A stretch of DNA of 64,000 nt from Citrus sinensis (GCF_022201045.2 NC_068559.1:29271501-29335500), one strand, 5' to 3'; shown: positions 13,901 through 25,612, counted from the stretch's first letter. Notes: generated by a model not told the origin, from the letters alone. A program made the numbers and translations.

Positions 13901-16900
13901 GTGTTTCCTTCTATGGTTTTCTCTATTAGCAAACAAAACTGAATATCATAGCTCAGTCTATATGTCCAGTTGTATAAATTCAAAAATATACATACAATAG
14001 CTGCATATAAAAGATAATTTTTGCAACCTGATTCTCTGATGAGAAAAGGAATATTGATCTTTCTTTGAAAGAGAAGTGCAAAACTAAGAGTTCTATATAA
14101 TGCAGATTGGAGATGCAAGTCCTGTCTCTGACATGATGGCTGTGATGTTAGAGAACGTATCAAGCATTACAGTTATGACCAGAATTTTGATTTCTGCTGT
14201 TTACCGTACTGCTCAAATTGTGGCATTTATACCAAATTTGACATACCAAAACAAGGCAAGATGGCATTTTAAGTTTTTCACTTATGATGTGATTTCATTT
14301 AATATTTGCACAATTTGCCATCTCACATGTCCTCATTATGATACTCTGTAGGCTTTTCCCGAGGCATTATTTCATCAGCTACTCCAAGCCACGCTCTGTG
14401 CAGATCATGAGTCCAGAATCGCTGCACATAGCATATTTTCTGTTGTTCTTATCCCATCATCTGTTTGTCCCCATCCAAGAGCCACTGCTCCCTTCTCAAA
14501 AAAGGCTGCTGATCAAATCCAAAGGACTCTCTCCAGAAATTTATCTGTGTTTTCTTCTTTGGCTGCACTCTTTGAGAAGTTGACAAAAGAGCATTTCTCC
14601 TCAGAAGAAAATCTCCCTCAAGAATTGAAAGACAAACCCGTTCATGATGAAAATGAATTTGCAGAGTCCAATACTCCATCAATGCTGATCAGATTAAAAT
14701 CAATAGTTTATAGTACAAAAAAGAACCCATCAACGGTATCTGCAGAAGAAGCTGCTGATGTTTCCATGCCAAGCAAACTGAACTCAACTCACAATCTATC
14801 TGCTCAGGGGAGGGGAGCTGGGCAGAAGGGTTTGAAGATGAATCGGAGTCCCAATGTTGATACTTTCTATCTCAACTTTTTAGCTTGAAAAGGCATTCAT
14901 CAACTTTAACAGAAGATGAAGGAAATTCTAGAAGTATACCCCAAGAAACAGTATGTATTAATGTTTTATCATTCAAGATTTGTAAATTTGTGCTGCTTTG
15001 TCATCATTGGATGAGACCAATTTGCTTCTGATTTTAATATAGCAGATAAGTTCCCTTCGTTTGAGCAGTCACCAGATTCCCTCATGCTTTCATCCATTTG
15101 GGCACAATCCATCTGTCCTTTGAACACGCATCAAAATTATAAGGCAATTGCTCATACTTATAGCCTGGTATTGCTGTTTGCACGGAGCAAGGTATTGCTG
15201 CCAGTGTAGACAGATTATTGTTTTTCCTCGACTAATACTATACACTTGGAATGTATTGATGAATTCTTTTTCCTCTTATCATATTTAACTTTTGGGTTTG
15301 ATAGTCCCTTTTGTAGGATCTACACTTTAAAAGTTAAATTTGGCATATTGATGAGGTCGTCCCTTTTTTCCATTTTACTTTCTTTCTCATAATTCACTGT
15401 GTCATGCAGAACTCTAGTAATGAGAATCTGTTTCCAAGTTTTCAGTTGGCATTATCCTCAAGGACCTTTTCACTTGCAGAAGGAGCTAGGCCTTAAGTAT
15501 GAAACTCTTTACAAATAATTGTCTTTACTGTACATTTCTTGAGTTGCCAAAAGATTTTGTGGCTATATTGTGGCCATACTGCATGATTCTCAAATTGCAT
15601 TACAGAATTGTCTTCCATTCACAGTTCACATCGCCATGAAATTTGGAAATTCTAGCAAAGTCTGCAAGCTGTCTTGCTTTCATAGGCAAGGTTGATAGAT
15701 TTAGTAATGAGGATCTTAATATAGTGCTTAAGCTGAAAAGTTGTTGTTTCATCTACCATGAATAATTTAATCTGACATTTGTCTCAAAGCTGTGCAACTT
15801 TCTAGTTGACGAAGCTTCACTTCTTGGCAGCGCCACTGCAACCATCACGGTGGAGATCCCTCCCTTACTTTATCCATGTGTATGATTATCCTCTCTTCAA
15901 AAACATACAACATCCCCGCTCCTGTTCTTTCTGTGAAAACTTCACTAGTAGATAAAACGGTAGGTGATAAACGATGTTAGACCTTGTTTGCTTTAGTTTA
16001 TTTTTCAGAAAAAGCACCATGAAGGTTTAGTAATGCACAAGGTTTAATTCTGAATCAAAGAAAATGTATCAGGTCGGTCCATTTTACAATTGATTGGTGA
16101 TTCCAATTTACAGGCTGATAAGCCTGTGGTGGTCTAGTGGATCATGTTAGAACTGTTTATGGTCAAACGAAGACAATGAAGATGCTTTGAAGTACCTATC
16201 AGCAATAGAAAGGACAGAGAGCCAATCTAAAGAATCAATTGCTACCTTGATAGTGAAATTTGTTGCGAGATCATCAGATGTGACCTTCATTTTCGTTATC
16301 TTACTTCAATGCTGTAGTTTGGCTTCCAGTGGGACAACAATAGTGACTTTTGAGATCCTTTTGCAGGAAGATTCATCTGGTATAAAACAGCAGTTGCTTA
16401 AAGAGTTCACGCCTTCTGATGGGTTCCTATCGGCAGCTCAGTTATTCACAGAATCTTGTCATGGAGTGACTACCTTCTCTGCTTTTTCCTTTTTTCCCAT
16501 TCGTTTTCTTCATTAAACTTCACCCACTACATAACATTATAAATGTGCAGTTTTGAGCCTTCATTAATCACAACGGACAACGATGTTTCACCCATTGCAT
16601 TTGGAAATCAAACAGATCCTTTTACATTGGCGGAGGAAACTCCAAATCTCCTAGGCGTTGATGAGCTTTTAGATTCTGTAAGTTAGCCTTGTCATCGGTA
16701 AATTGCCATTGTCTTTTTTGAAATAGGGTCATTCTATTCTCATGGACAAATGCAAGAATGACCATTGGCATCGTTACTTCAACTGAATCAATTCTGACAA
16801 ACAAGATCGTATATGCAGGTTTCAAATAAGACGCCTCAAGTGGGAAGGTCATCAGTCTCAACCCCAAGTAACATGCCATATAACGAAATGGCGGGCAACT

Positions 16901-17299
16901 GTGAGGCTCTTCTGATGGGAAAGCATCAGAAGATGTCTGTTTCCATGAGTTCCCAGGCCTACCAGAGTTCAGTTTCCATTTCTGCTCCAGATTACATGAA
17001 TGCAACTTATAACAGGACGCCTTCTTCCCCTAATGAGCCGGTTTCCTTTCAGGTACTTCCTTGCATAACAAGCATGTGCATGCCTGCATCGCATAAGCGC
17101 ATGTTATCTCAAATTGTCTGCCAACCGAACGCAGGGTGGAAATGAATTGTCTAATGAAGACAACGGTGCTGTTTTGCAAATCCAATCTGCTAATTCTCAT
17201 TCAATGCCTTTACCAACTGACCATCAGCAGCAGCCACACTTCTTCCGGCTACCACCATCAAACCCATATGATCATTTCCTTAAGGCTGCTGGTTGTTGA
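10971..17299 (+). pseudogene. decayed EFR3-like (SRL2/EFOP-type) ARM-repeat gene with introns retained
   Basis: The intact first exon (10971-11105) begins MGVISRKMLPAC, the conserved S-acylated N-terminus of plant EFR3-like proteins, which anchor the PI4K-alpha1 complex at the plasma membrane. Later exons match in order, for example DEQPNDQKISKLCEYAARNP, LLDQTRYDELRMLGCQTLF, DGTYMFNLDGLIPKLC, SAVYRTAQIVA, and the C-terminal FLKAAGC. The frame is broken repeatedly: an extra base at the exon end near 12352, a frame change in the exon at 12901-13066, an in-frame TAG at 13567 inside the HLDH(K)N segment, a frame change near 15085, and a TAA near 15493. The exon encoding the EQRCYKELR block is not found between 11727 and 11950. 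Introns are retained, so this is a degraded duplicate rather than a retrocopy. A gene finder might assemble a shortened protein, but I think it is non-functional. Confidence 0.78.
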
Positions 17300-18243
17300 G
17301 TGTTGACGCCATGCCACTGTGATTGAATTATCAGTTTCAAAAATGAGGATGAACATATAAATGTCAAAACCATCATCATCAACTTACTAATTTCTTCCCA
17401 TCTTTCATTCTTTGAAGTGGAATTTTTCCTCTGACAGAAATCAAAACAGCCGCAGTACAATTGCCTATCATATACGCGGTTGTACATTGATTTTTTCCCC
17501 CCTTTTTTCATGCTTCAGTCATCAGCTGGCAGCTGCAGTCCACCTTTTAGTGCTTGTAGAGAGATAGCATTTTGGTTAGAAGTGGAGTTAGTGAAGTTTA
17601 AGCAGGAAAATTTTCAATTGCATGTTTTGTTTGTAATTGTACGCGGAGCCATCTAATTTGACCTGTCCGAACGTCTGTGTTTTGGCCATTTTACAAAATA
17701 CAAACTTAATAGTACAAATTCCATTTGCTAAAAGCCATTTAAAAATTATATACATGGACCAACGCTCGCATGTACACCAAATGATGATTATGACTCCGAA
17801 TAGTTTTTTCATTTAAACAAAATAATATTCATTTTATTTTTGTTTGGAATAAACAAAACACTAATGATTATGACTCTTAACCCATTGAATAGAAAATAAA
17901 ACCATTTTTCATTTTTCCTTTTCAATCTTAAATATCTTAGAGCTTTTAAATATGACAATTTCACAGCGGACCCATCCGCGACTGGATACCACGCGTTAAT
18001 GAGGGCGTCTTCAGCTGTGTATAACAATATTTGTTTTAATTTAAAAAAATAATAATAATAATAATTAATTAATTAGCCTCCAAACCAAACATGTCCCTTC
18101 GCACTTCTCGTAGTTTTCTCCTTGAGTCTCTCTAAACGATTAATTATCACTGTCTAGAAGCTTCTCCGTGTATTACAAAACGTAGCTGACTTCACTTCAA
18201 TCCTCGCTCTTATCAAAGTTGATTCATTTTCAGTTTAGTCTCA
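17300..18243. other. intergenic, upstream of TWD1
   Basis: AT-rich sequence with a short AAT microsatellite near 18046-18063 and a pyrimidine-rich stretch before the TWD1 start, probably its promoter and 5' UTR. Reverse-strand open frames here show no recognisable similarity. Confidence 0.5.
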
Positions 18244-20966
18244 ATGGAGGAAGTCGACGAGGAGCCGAAAAGTCAAGCACCTGGTGAATTTCTCAACTTG
18301 ATCTTCAAATTAAATGTTAAAAAGATTCAATTTTTGGAGTTTTTTTCTCTCACTTAAGTGTTTTACTGCAACACCCAGATGAGACTACTTTTTATCTTTT
18401 AAGTTCCCAGATGCAGAATTGTGTAATGTAAATTGCTTCTTTAGCTGGCGCTATTTACGGGCAAACTTTTGGTACTATGTTACAGGGGAAGTTGGTGAAA
18501 GCGAAATAGTTACTGAGGATGCTGCATTCGTGCGCGGTGAGCCTCCTCAAGATGGCGATGGGCCTCCAAAAGTAGATTCAGAAGTAGAAGTTCTTCATGA
18601 CAAAGTTACGAAGCAGATCATTAAGGAAGGTCATGGCCAAAAGCCCTCCAAATATTCAACATGCTTCTGTGAGTATCTATGCCTCCATCTATTGCTATGT
18701 TGTAAATTATTCAATAGCCCTTTAATTAAGATATTAGTATCATCGTTTGATCACAATCATGATTTATCGACATTTATAGTTATCATGTAGTTACATTCAT
18801 TCAATTCTGTGTATGCATCTGAGTAATTTTGTACCTGCGACAGTGCACTACAGGGCATGGGCGGAAAGCACCCGGCACAAGTTTGATGATACATGGCTTG
18901 AACAACAACCACTTGAAATGGTTTTAGGAAAAGGTATTTACCTCCCTGATTATTTTTTAAAATATTTGTTGTGTTTTGTAAAGGCCTTCATTTTTTTTTT
19001 CAGTTAGTTTTTGTCTGTCTGGGCTCTGGACATTATGTTTATCTGAGTCAATGGGCTGCATTGATGAAGCCGGTGGTTGAATTTACAATATTCATAAATT
19101 CAATTCTTGTGTGATGTTGATTGCATATGGAATCATTAAAAGCATGCATAGTCAATCTTACTAGATGCACGATTTGAAACCGGAGAATGCACTTATTCAA
19201 GTCAGGGATCTTATTGGGGAATACACAATTATACATGTATGAGTATCAAAACCGTTCTATGGAGAAATCAAGTATTTTTTTTCATTTAAAACTTTTTTTA
19301 TTGGACATTTTATGGAATATTGATAGTTTTAATTCTGCGACAGAGAAAAAAGAGATGACTGGCTTGGCTATTGGGGTGTCCAGCATGAAGGCTGGTGAAC
19401 ATGCACTGTTACATGTGGGCTGGGAATTGGGTTATGGAAAAGAAGGAAGCTTTTCTTTCCCAAATGTGCCTCCCATGGCAGACTTAGTATATGAGGTTGT
19501 GCTCATTGGCTTTGATGAAACCAAAGAAGTAAGTTGTTCTGAATGGCTTTTTTTCCCAGAAATTGACAGGGGGTGATCTATGTAGGTTGCTAATTACACG
19601 TGTCTGTACATTTCGTATAGGGGAAAGCTCGTGGTGACATGACTGTCGAAGAAAGGATTGGTGCAGCAGACCGAAGAAAGATGGATGGAAATGCCTTATT
19701 TAAGGAGGAAAAACTGGAAGAGGCCATGCAACAGTATGAAATGGTTACATTCTTTCATATTCCTGAGTATTTTGTTCCGGCATCTTATTTCTACAGATTC
19801 CCCCCCCCTCTCCTTAAAGTTTTTAAGGGCTATTGTTTGTGTAGGCCATAGCTTATATGGGCGACGACTTCATGTTCCAGTTGTTTGGGAAGTACCGGGA
19901 TATGGCTTTGGCTGTTAAGAATCCATGCCATCTTAACATGGCAGCATGTCTATTAAAGCTCAAACGTTATGAAGAAGCCATCGGGCAATGCAGCCTTGTA
20001 AGTAAATGATTTGAGACCTCTTAGGTGATATTCTAATAGTCTTTTTAATTTTAGAATTTTCCGAGCCGCTCATGTTGAAAAATGAAAGGCAGAGGCCTGA
20101 AATTTTTTTGTTTGATTTTTTGGTGCTAAACAAAATATTATTATAACTGGAAGGAACAATTAGTAAAGAAGCATGCACAGCTAGTTGACTAATGAATCCA
20201 CAGACCAGACTCTTTGCGGAGCATAGTAAACCAGCAAAGGCCTTACTAAATCAAGGCTTGAAATAAACATAACTGAAGCTGACTTACCAAATTGATGGGA
20301 GTAATGACGTGTCTTGAAAGTAGTTGGTGCTTGCTTCATAATTTTAGGGTCAAGTTGATTCTTGGTAAGATTGGGGGAAGTGTGTTTGTGTTCCTTTGGG
20401 GTATTTGGGAATCAAATCTGATTGTCTTATTTTGCCACATTTATCTGTGCTGCTTTCAGCTAATTCGACTTCACCATATTGAGTTGTCCAGAAAATGATA
20501 TCATTGTCTGCGGCTCCAACATTTCGGCATTATCCTGCCATCTCTCTCTTTCATAGACAAACTCAGACAGTCAAACTCATTTATGTTAAACCCTATGCAC
20601 ATTGAACTTCACCCTCTCTGGGATTGCATGATGGACTTGCAGGTATTGGGAGAGGATGAAAATAATGTGAAGGCCCTTTTCAGACGAGGAAAGGCCAGAG
20701 CAGAACTTGGGCAAACAGATGCTGCCCGGGAAGACTTTCTAAAGGCAGGTAAATTTGCACCTGAAGACAAATCAATTGCACGGGAGCTTCGTTTGCTCGC
20801 TGAACATGAAAAAGCTGTATACAAGAAGCAAAAGGAGATCTATAAAGGAATTTTTGGACCAAGGCCAGAGCCTGAACAGAAAAAAAATTGGTTAATTATC
20901 TTTTGGCAATTGCTGGTATCATTAGTCCTCGGACTCTTCAAACGCAAGAGAGTGAAAGCTGAATGA
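18244..20966 (+). CDS. TWD1: FKBP-type immunophilin TWISTED DWARF 1 (FKBP42)
   Basis: Seven exons (18244-18283, 18486-18668, 18844-18933, 19344-19528, 19621-19743, 19845-19997, 20643-20966) join in phase to 365 residues, the same length I recall for Arabidopsis TWD1. Order: acidic N-terminus; FKBP-like domain about 40-165 (KYSTCFLHYRAW, GWELGYGKEGSFSFPNVPPM); TPR region about 175-300 (RKMDGNALFKEEKLEEA, KALFRRGKARAELGQ); and a C-terminal membrane anchor about 341-357 (WLIIFWQLLVSLVLGLF) followed by KRKR. TWD1 binds HSP90 through its TPRs and escorts ABCB auxin transporters to the plasma membrane; loss gives twisted dwarf plants. Every domain is intact and all introns are GT-AG. Confidence 0.97.
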
Positions 20967-22234
20967 TGTGAGGTCTGATCAGCCAAATGTGACATAAATA
21001 TTGACGTACCATGTCAGTGATCTGGATAAATTCAGTAGACTCGACTAATGTTACATTTTGTTTTTTGTTTTTTGGAACTCATAATGCACATGGATATATT
21101 TGTGGAGCTTGACCAGATTCCCCATATCCATATAAATGCTGGTTTTTTTTGGTATATTGATTGGATTCCTCATAACCATATAAATGCTGGTTTCATATAA
21201 AAAATTGAGTTTGGAGCAAGAAAATTTTATGCCCAGTAACAGCAGTTTATGAAGCAGCAGCACTAATTTAGTTCATCGAATTGCAACTGAGACTCTGAGA
21301 GTGAAAACTTGTGTTGTTTTATGGAAGCAATTCCTGAAACTTAGTTTATCGAATTGCAACTGAGACTCTGAGAGTGAAAACTTGTGTTATTTTATTGAAG
21401 CAATTCCTGAAACTTAGTTCGTTCAAATTCTTCATGATGCATGCATGTAGCTGGATTAGAAATTGAACTGGATGTGAACGCTTTCGGAATTCTTTCTGTT
21501 AACCCGAATGCACATAAATTTTTGAAACAATTTTAATCCTGTTGCTACAATTTTGCAGCTATTTAGCTATTTTATTGGGTTTGTACTTGCTGTTTTGCTG
21601 TTTTCTTGGGTGAAAGGAAAGGCTAGCTGGATAAACAAGACAGGGATCGCCCGCTCGGCAATGCTACCTTGGGAGGAGACAAAACACTATAACAATTGAA
21701 ACTCATATTTGAATTTTCGATATATGAACAAGATTTCTATGGAAGAGTTGGTGAACATTGTTGTTCAACTGCTTTTTTCAATTCTTTAAAATCGCAAGAA
21801 TTAAATTTCTAATTTTAAGAAGGAAGAGAAAATCGCAATAATTAAAGAAATTTTTTTGAGTTATCATCAGTTAAAAAATAAGATTACAATATAATATTTA
21901 ATTTCAGCAATTTAATTTTATTAGTGACACGTTAATGAATCCTTAAAAGCCTAAAAAGATTAGCAAAGAAATGATTAGGAAAGGATTCGAATCTAATAAA
22001 TAAAGCAAAGGGTTTTCTCTTCTAATGAAAGTTTTATGTACATAATTTCATTTAGCATTTAGACTAGAGTTTGGTAAAAACAATATTAAAGCTGAAAAAA
22101 AGAAGATAAAAATAATATAAAACTATAATCATATCCAATCTTTATCATAGGATTCATGATAAACAACATAACATAAGACTGTTCGAACTAGGAAGCAAAA
22201 GAATCTACACAAATTCTCAGATTCTGAAAAGAAT
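20967..22234. other. intergenic, downstream of TWD1
   Basis: The first few hundred bases are probably TWD1 3' UTR and flank and include a 73 bp tandem duplication (listed separately) and a loose short repeat around ATATAAATGCTGG (21131 and 21179). The remainder is AT-rich with no supported gene. Confidence 0.5.
21268..21413. repeat. tandem duplication, 2 x 73 bp
   Basis: Units 21268-21340 and 21341-21413 are nearly identical, each starting TTAGTT and containing GAGACTCTGAGAGTGAAAAC. Only a few substitutions separate them. It lies about 300 bp after the TWD1 stop, so it may be in or near the 3' UTR. Confidence 0.9.
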
Positions 22235-22618
22235 CTACCATGATTGTTTGGGCATGGCCATCCACGCAAAGTAAGCACAGACAAACATTTGAGATATGTA
22301 TACATAAACGGCAAATGATAAGCTCATCAACACCAAATCTTTCCAGTCACCCTTCTGCTGTGGACTCAAATTCTCCTTTAAATTCTTCCCAAACTTCTCG
22401 GCTCCACTGAAAAGTTGTGAAAAAAGCTGCATGCTGTTTCTTTTTTCTTCTTTCTCTCTCTTTGTCCTCGATGTATCAACCGGTTCAGGGCTTTGACTAG
22501 CTAGAAGGACAACAAGTCTTGGACAGTTTTTGCTCTTCAGCTCTGAATGATGATTTGAAGTTTTTTTGGTAAGAAAAGAATGACCAAATGATAAAGCAGC
22601 CATCGAGAGGCAAAACAA
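22235..22618 (-). CDS. small single-exon protein with one hydrophobic segment, unknown function
   Basis: An uninterrupted 127-codon frame encodes a basic Ser/Lys-rich N-terminal half (possibly a transit peptide), a middle stretch FSGAEKFGKNLKENLSPQQK, and a hydrophobic segment at about residues 93-120 (LVLMSLSFAVYVYISQMFVC), ending WMAMPKQSW. The layout resembles small plant-specific membrane proteins, possibly plastid-targeted, but I do not recognise the family. A second in-frame Met six codons in (MAALSFGHSF) is an equally good start. Composition is coding-like compared with the AT-rich surroundings. It could still be a chance frame. Confidence 0.55.
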   Translation of the reverse strand: MFCLSMAALSFGHSFLTKKTSNHHSELKSKNCPRLVVLLASQSPEPVDTSRTKREKEEKRNSMQLFSQLFSGAEKFGKNLKENLSPQQKGDWKDLVLMSLSFAVYVYISQMFVCAYFAWMAMPKQSW

Positions 22619-22854
22619 AAGCTTTTACAAAATGATGAACTTATAAAAATGGTTTGTTTTGTTTAGACCACATCATGGTGTAAATCAATCTCTCTCGTCT
22701 CGAAGGCAATACAACGCAAGAGGAAATATCTTGTATGAATTTAATAGCTACTAGTGAGGCAGGGAATGGATAAGAGCCCAAATTTGGGTGCTTGTAATTA
22801 AGCCATGCTGGACATATAGCCAAAAAATATGGTCCCAAAAAAATTACTATGATA

Positions 22855-23016
22855 CAAATTTGTGCATAAGCTTTGTTTGTATAAACATGTGTGAAATATT
22901 AATATTTTCACCACATATTCCAAGTAATTTATTTATTTTTATTTTACAAAAATGTGGCGCATTTGACAATAATATTAACCGTGATTTGTACAAAACAAAG
23001 TTTGCACAAAATTTTA
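22855..23016. mobile_element. short palindromic MITE-like element
   Basis: The left arm (AATTTGTGCATAAGCTTTGT) pairs with the right arm (ACAAAGTTTGCACAAAATTT) as imperfect inverted repeats, and the complementarity continues inward (GTGTGAAATATTAATATT against AATAATATTAACC). Most of the 160 bp could fold into one hairpin. No coding capacity; superfamily unknown. Confidence 0.55.
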
Positions 23017-23229
23017 ATACATTTTATGCGTGCTGCAAAAATTGTATAAAAAAAATAAAGAAAGAAATAAGTCTGCATTTAATAGCTCCGTTTCAAACTC
23101 AATAAGAGTAAGAAGTTCTAATAAAAGGAGAATTTTATTTTTTAAATTTCATAACTGGAAAAAAAAATCATTTGATTTATAAAAAAAATCTTCATTTTCC
23201 CAATTTATTAAGAAAAAACAGAGTGCTAG

Positions 23230-23825
23230 TGAGTTTAAATTTTGGATTCGGGAATTAGAATTAAGAATCAGAATCAAACTCATACTTATTTGCTAAAATA
23301 TAATAAGGAATGAGAATCATCCAGCACCCTACTTCAAAAATCAAAATTGAGAATTGAGAAACTCCCTAAAAGTACCCCACTTAAATTTTATTATTACAAT
23401 TTTATCCTCTATGAAATATTAAAAATTTATATACAAAAAAAAATTGAAAATCACGACAACCCAAAACTCAAAATTTATTTCACCAACAATCGAAGTTGCT
23501 TCAGAAGAAATCAAAATATCAATCATCAATCTCATCGCTCAGCACCATCGGAATCACTTTGTCGATTGTTGCTCAACACCGATGGTGTTTTTCACTTGTT
23601 GATTTGAAGATGAAGAATAAATGGAAAAGAAGAAGAAAATAAAGAAGAGAAAAATGAAAAAAAAAATAAACACAAAGAAAAAGAGAAGAAGAAATGAAGC
23701 AGGAGAAGTAAAAAAGAGAGAGAACAAATCGGAGAAGAACAAATTAAAAAGAAAAAAGAGAGAAAACGGAAAAAAGGTCAAAAGAGAGAAAAATACTAAC
23801 AAAAAGACAAAAGAGGAGAAAAATA

Positions 23826-23859
<34 letters not shown>

Positions 23860-24060
23860 GTTGTTGTTGTTGTTGTTTTTACTAATTGTTCACAATAATT
23901 TTTTTAAATAGTAATAATTATAATTACTATAATAAATAATGGAAATAATGATAATGATATCTAAGAGTATTTTTTTAAATAAAATAAAAACATTAATGAA
24001 AATACAATTCATCTTAATTTAAATTTTTTCGGATGAAGATCAAGTGGATAATTTATTCTG
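23230..24060. mobile_element. candidate non-autonomous DNA element, relative of the one at 1946-2866
   Basis: This stretch shares with 1946-2866 a left part carrying AATGAGAATCAT and a right part with AAAACATTAATG inside AT-rich sequence. Between them lie an A/G-rich tract (23620-23815) that reads as poly-Lys in one frame, and the microsatellite at 23826-23877. Boundaries are approximate and target-site duplications were not found. Confidence 0.35.
23826..23877. repeat. compound (ATT)n-(GTT)n microsatellite
   Basis: About eleven ATT units pass directly into about six GTT units. It ends the A/G-rich block of the surrounding candidate element. Confidence 0.9.
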
Positions 24061-24480
24061 ATTTTATTCACTTTTAATTATTAATTAACAATGTAACCTG
24101 AGAATATTACCTTTTTTTTTTCTTTCGAGTGTTGTTTTTTTCTCTTGCGTGAAAATGGAATATTCCTTTTGACTAAAAAATAGAGAGAAAAAGAAAATTC
24201 GTAGAAAACTTACACGTGCGGTCAATTTTTGACATGTAATCAGAATTTGCGGACCCCACTTACCAAAATCGAACGGCAATTATAAAAGTAGAGTAGTCAA
24301 AGAAATTGTAAACAAGCTGACGTCAAATATCCCATACTGTGATTAGTCATAAAGTCAAACCGGCCTCTCTTTCTTCGGTTATGTCTGCCACGAAGCGCAG
24401 ATACCAACACGCCGAGATCTGGTGAGAAACTGTAATAAGGAAACGTATTGGGCAAAAGTAGAGATTTTTAATATTTACGA

Positions 24481-24868
24481 AGAAAAATTATCTTTCGTAT
24501 ACTCTAAATTTACGTTTTTATTAATAATATTATAATATTTTAAGAATGTATTAATTATCTATATTAAATTGACAAAAATTATCTATCGACCACTAAATCA
24601 TTAGTTGTTGTTTGAAAGTTAACAGAACTATATCGGATTGACGATTTTACCTTTAAAATTTATCACTTGTATACTCTTAAAATCTCTTATTATCATTTAT
24701 ATACCCTTAAATCATTACTTGTATTATATGAAAAGATCATATTACCCCTCTAATGTCATTATATTTAAACGGCAACTAACAGTTTGGTAGACGACTGATA
24801 TACTCTTAACGTGTTGTAGTAAATTTGATAACGGAATAAACTAAAGGTATACGATTGATAATTTTCCT
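24481..24868. mobile_element. MITE-like element, 388 bp, with about 30 bp terminal inverted repeats
   Basis: The left end AGAAAAATTATCTTTCGTAT pairs with the right end, whose reverse complement begins AGGAAAATTATCAATCGTAT; similarity continues about 12 bp further inward. The interior is AT-rich and non-coding. Flanks ATTTACGA and ATTTATGC are a possible decayed 8 bp target duplication, not convincing alone. Superfamily undetermined. Confidence 0.6.
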
Positions 24869-25417
24869 ATTTATGCACGTTTCAGTGTAGGCATCTAATT
24901 TAGTTCAAAATTAAAGACGGTCGGTCAATGGTGTTAAAGCCTTATCCATGTCGACCCAACTATGGCTCCGTGAGGAGATGAGAGCAAAAATTGTCATGCC
25001 TGTAATTAGGGACATAGTCATAAATTTAATTGGGCTATGACACATTTAAAATATAATATAATTTTAAAAATTTATATTTATTTTAGATTTCATTTGTTTT
25101 AATTGATTTTTTAATGAATTTCATTTGATAAAGGCGGTTCTCTTGTTGTCTTTATTAATTTTCATGAAATTATATATAATAGCTAATCAAATTACTTATA
25201 ATTAGATATTTAAGTTAGGGGCAGTATAAACTTTTTTTAAAATTACATGTGGCACTTTCAGAATTTCACAATTCACCTAGGGCATTTTTATAAATAATAA
25301 ATAAAATATATTTTTTTAAGATAACCATAAAAAAAAATTAAAAGCGCCCTCGCTGGTCTTATGTTGGCTACGCCCTTACTAGTAATTTTACTTTTATCTA
25401 TATATATATAATCATTA

Positions 25418-25575
25418 TCAGGTGCAAACGCCCCCCCTTTTTTTAATGTGGACATACTTTAAAACCATACAATTTTAAAATATTAAAAACTAAAAAGTAT
25501 TAAAAATTAACACTCTTAAACCTTGCGGTTTTAAAGTGTGTTCGCATAAAAAAAAAAAAAGGACGTTCACACTAG
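25418..25575. mobile_element. short inverted-repeat element, about 155 bp
   Basis: Left arm GTGCAAACGCCCCCCC followed by ACATACTTTAAAACC is mirrored at the right by GGTTTTAAAGTGTGTTCGC and GGACGTTCACAC. The arms are about 50 bp with mismatches, leaving a short AT-rich loop. Non-coding; probably a MITE. Confidence 0.6.
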
Positions 25576-25587
25576 AAAAGAACTATA

Positions 25588-25612
25588 TGTGTGTGTGTGT
25601 GCGCGCGCTCGC
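25588..25612. repeat. (GT)n-(GC)n microsatellite
   Basis: A run of TG dinucleotides passes into GC dinucleotides just right of the inverted-repeat element. Confidence 0.8.

Noticed and set aside
23621-23911. 96-codon frame of almost pure Lys/Glu/Arg ending in poly-Leu
   Set aside because: It is the translation of an A/G-rich tract and a triplet microsatellite, not a gene.
25588-25612. GT/GC run as a possible Z-DNA regulatory site
   Set aside because: Too short and without a nearby gene; an ordinary microsatellite explains it.
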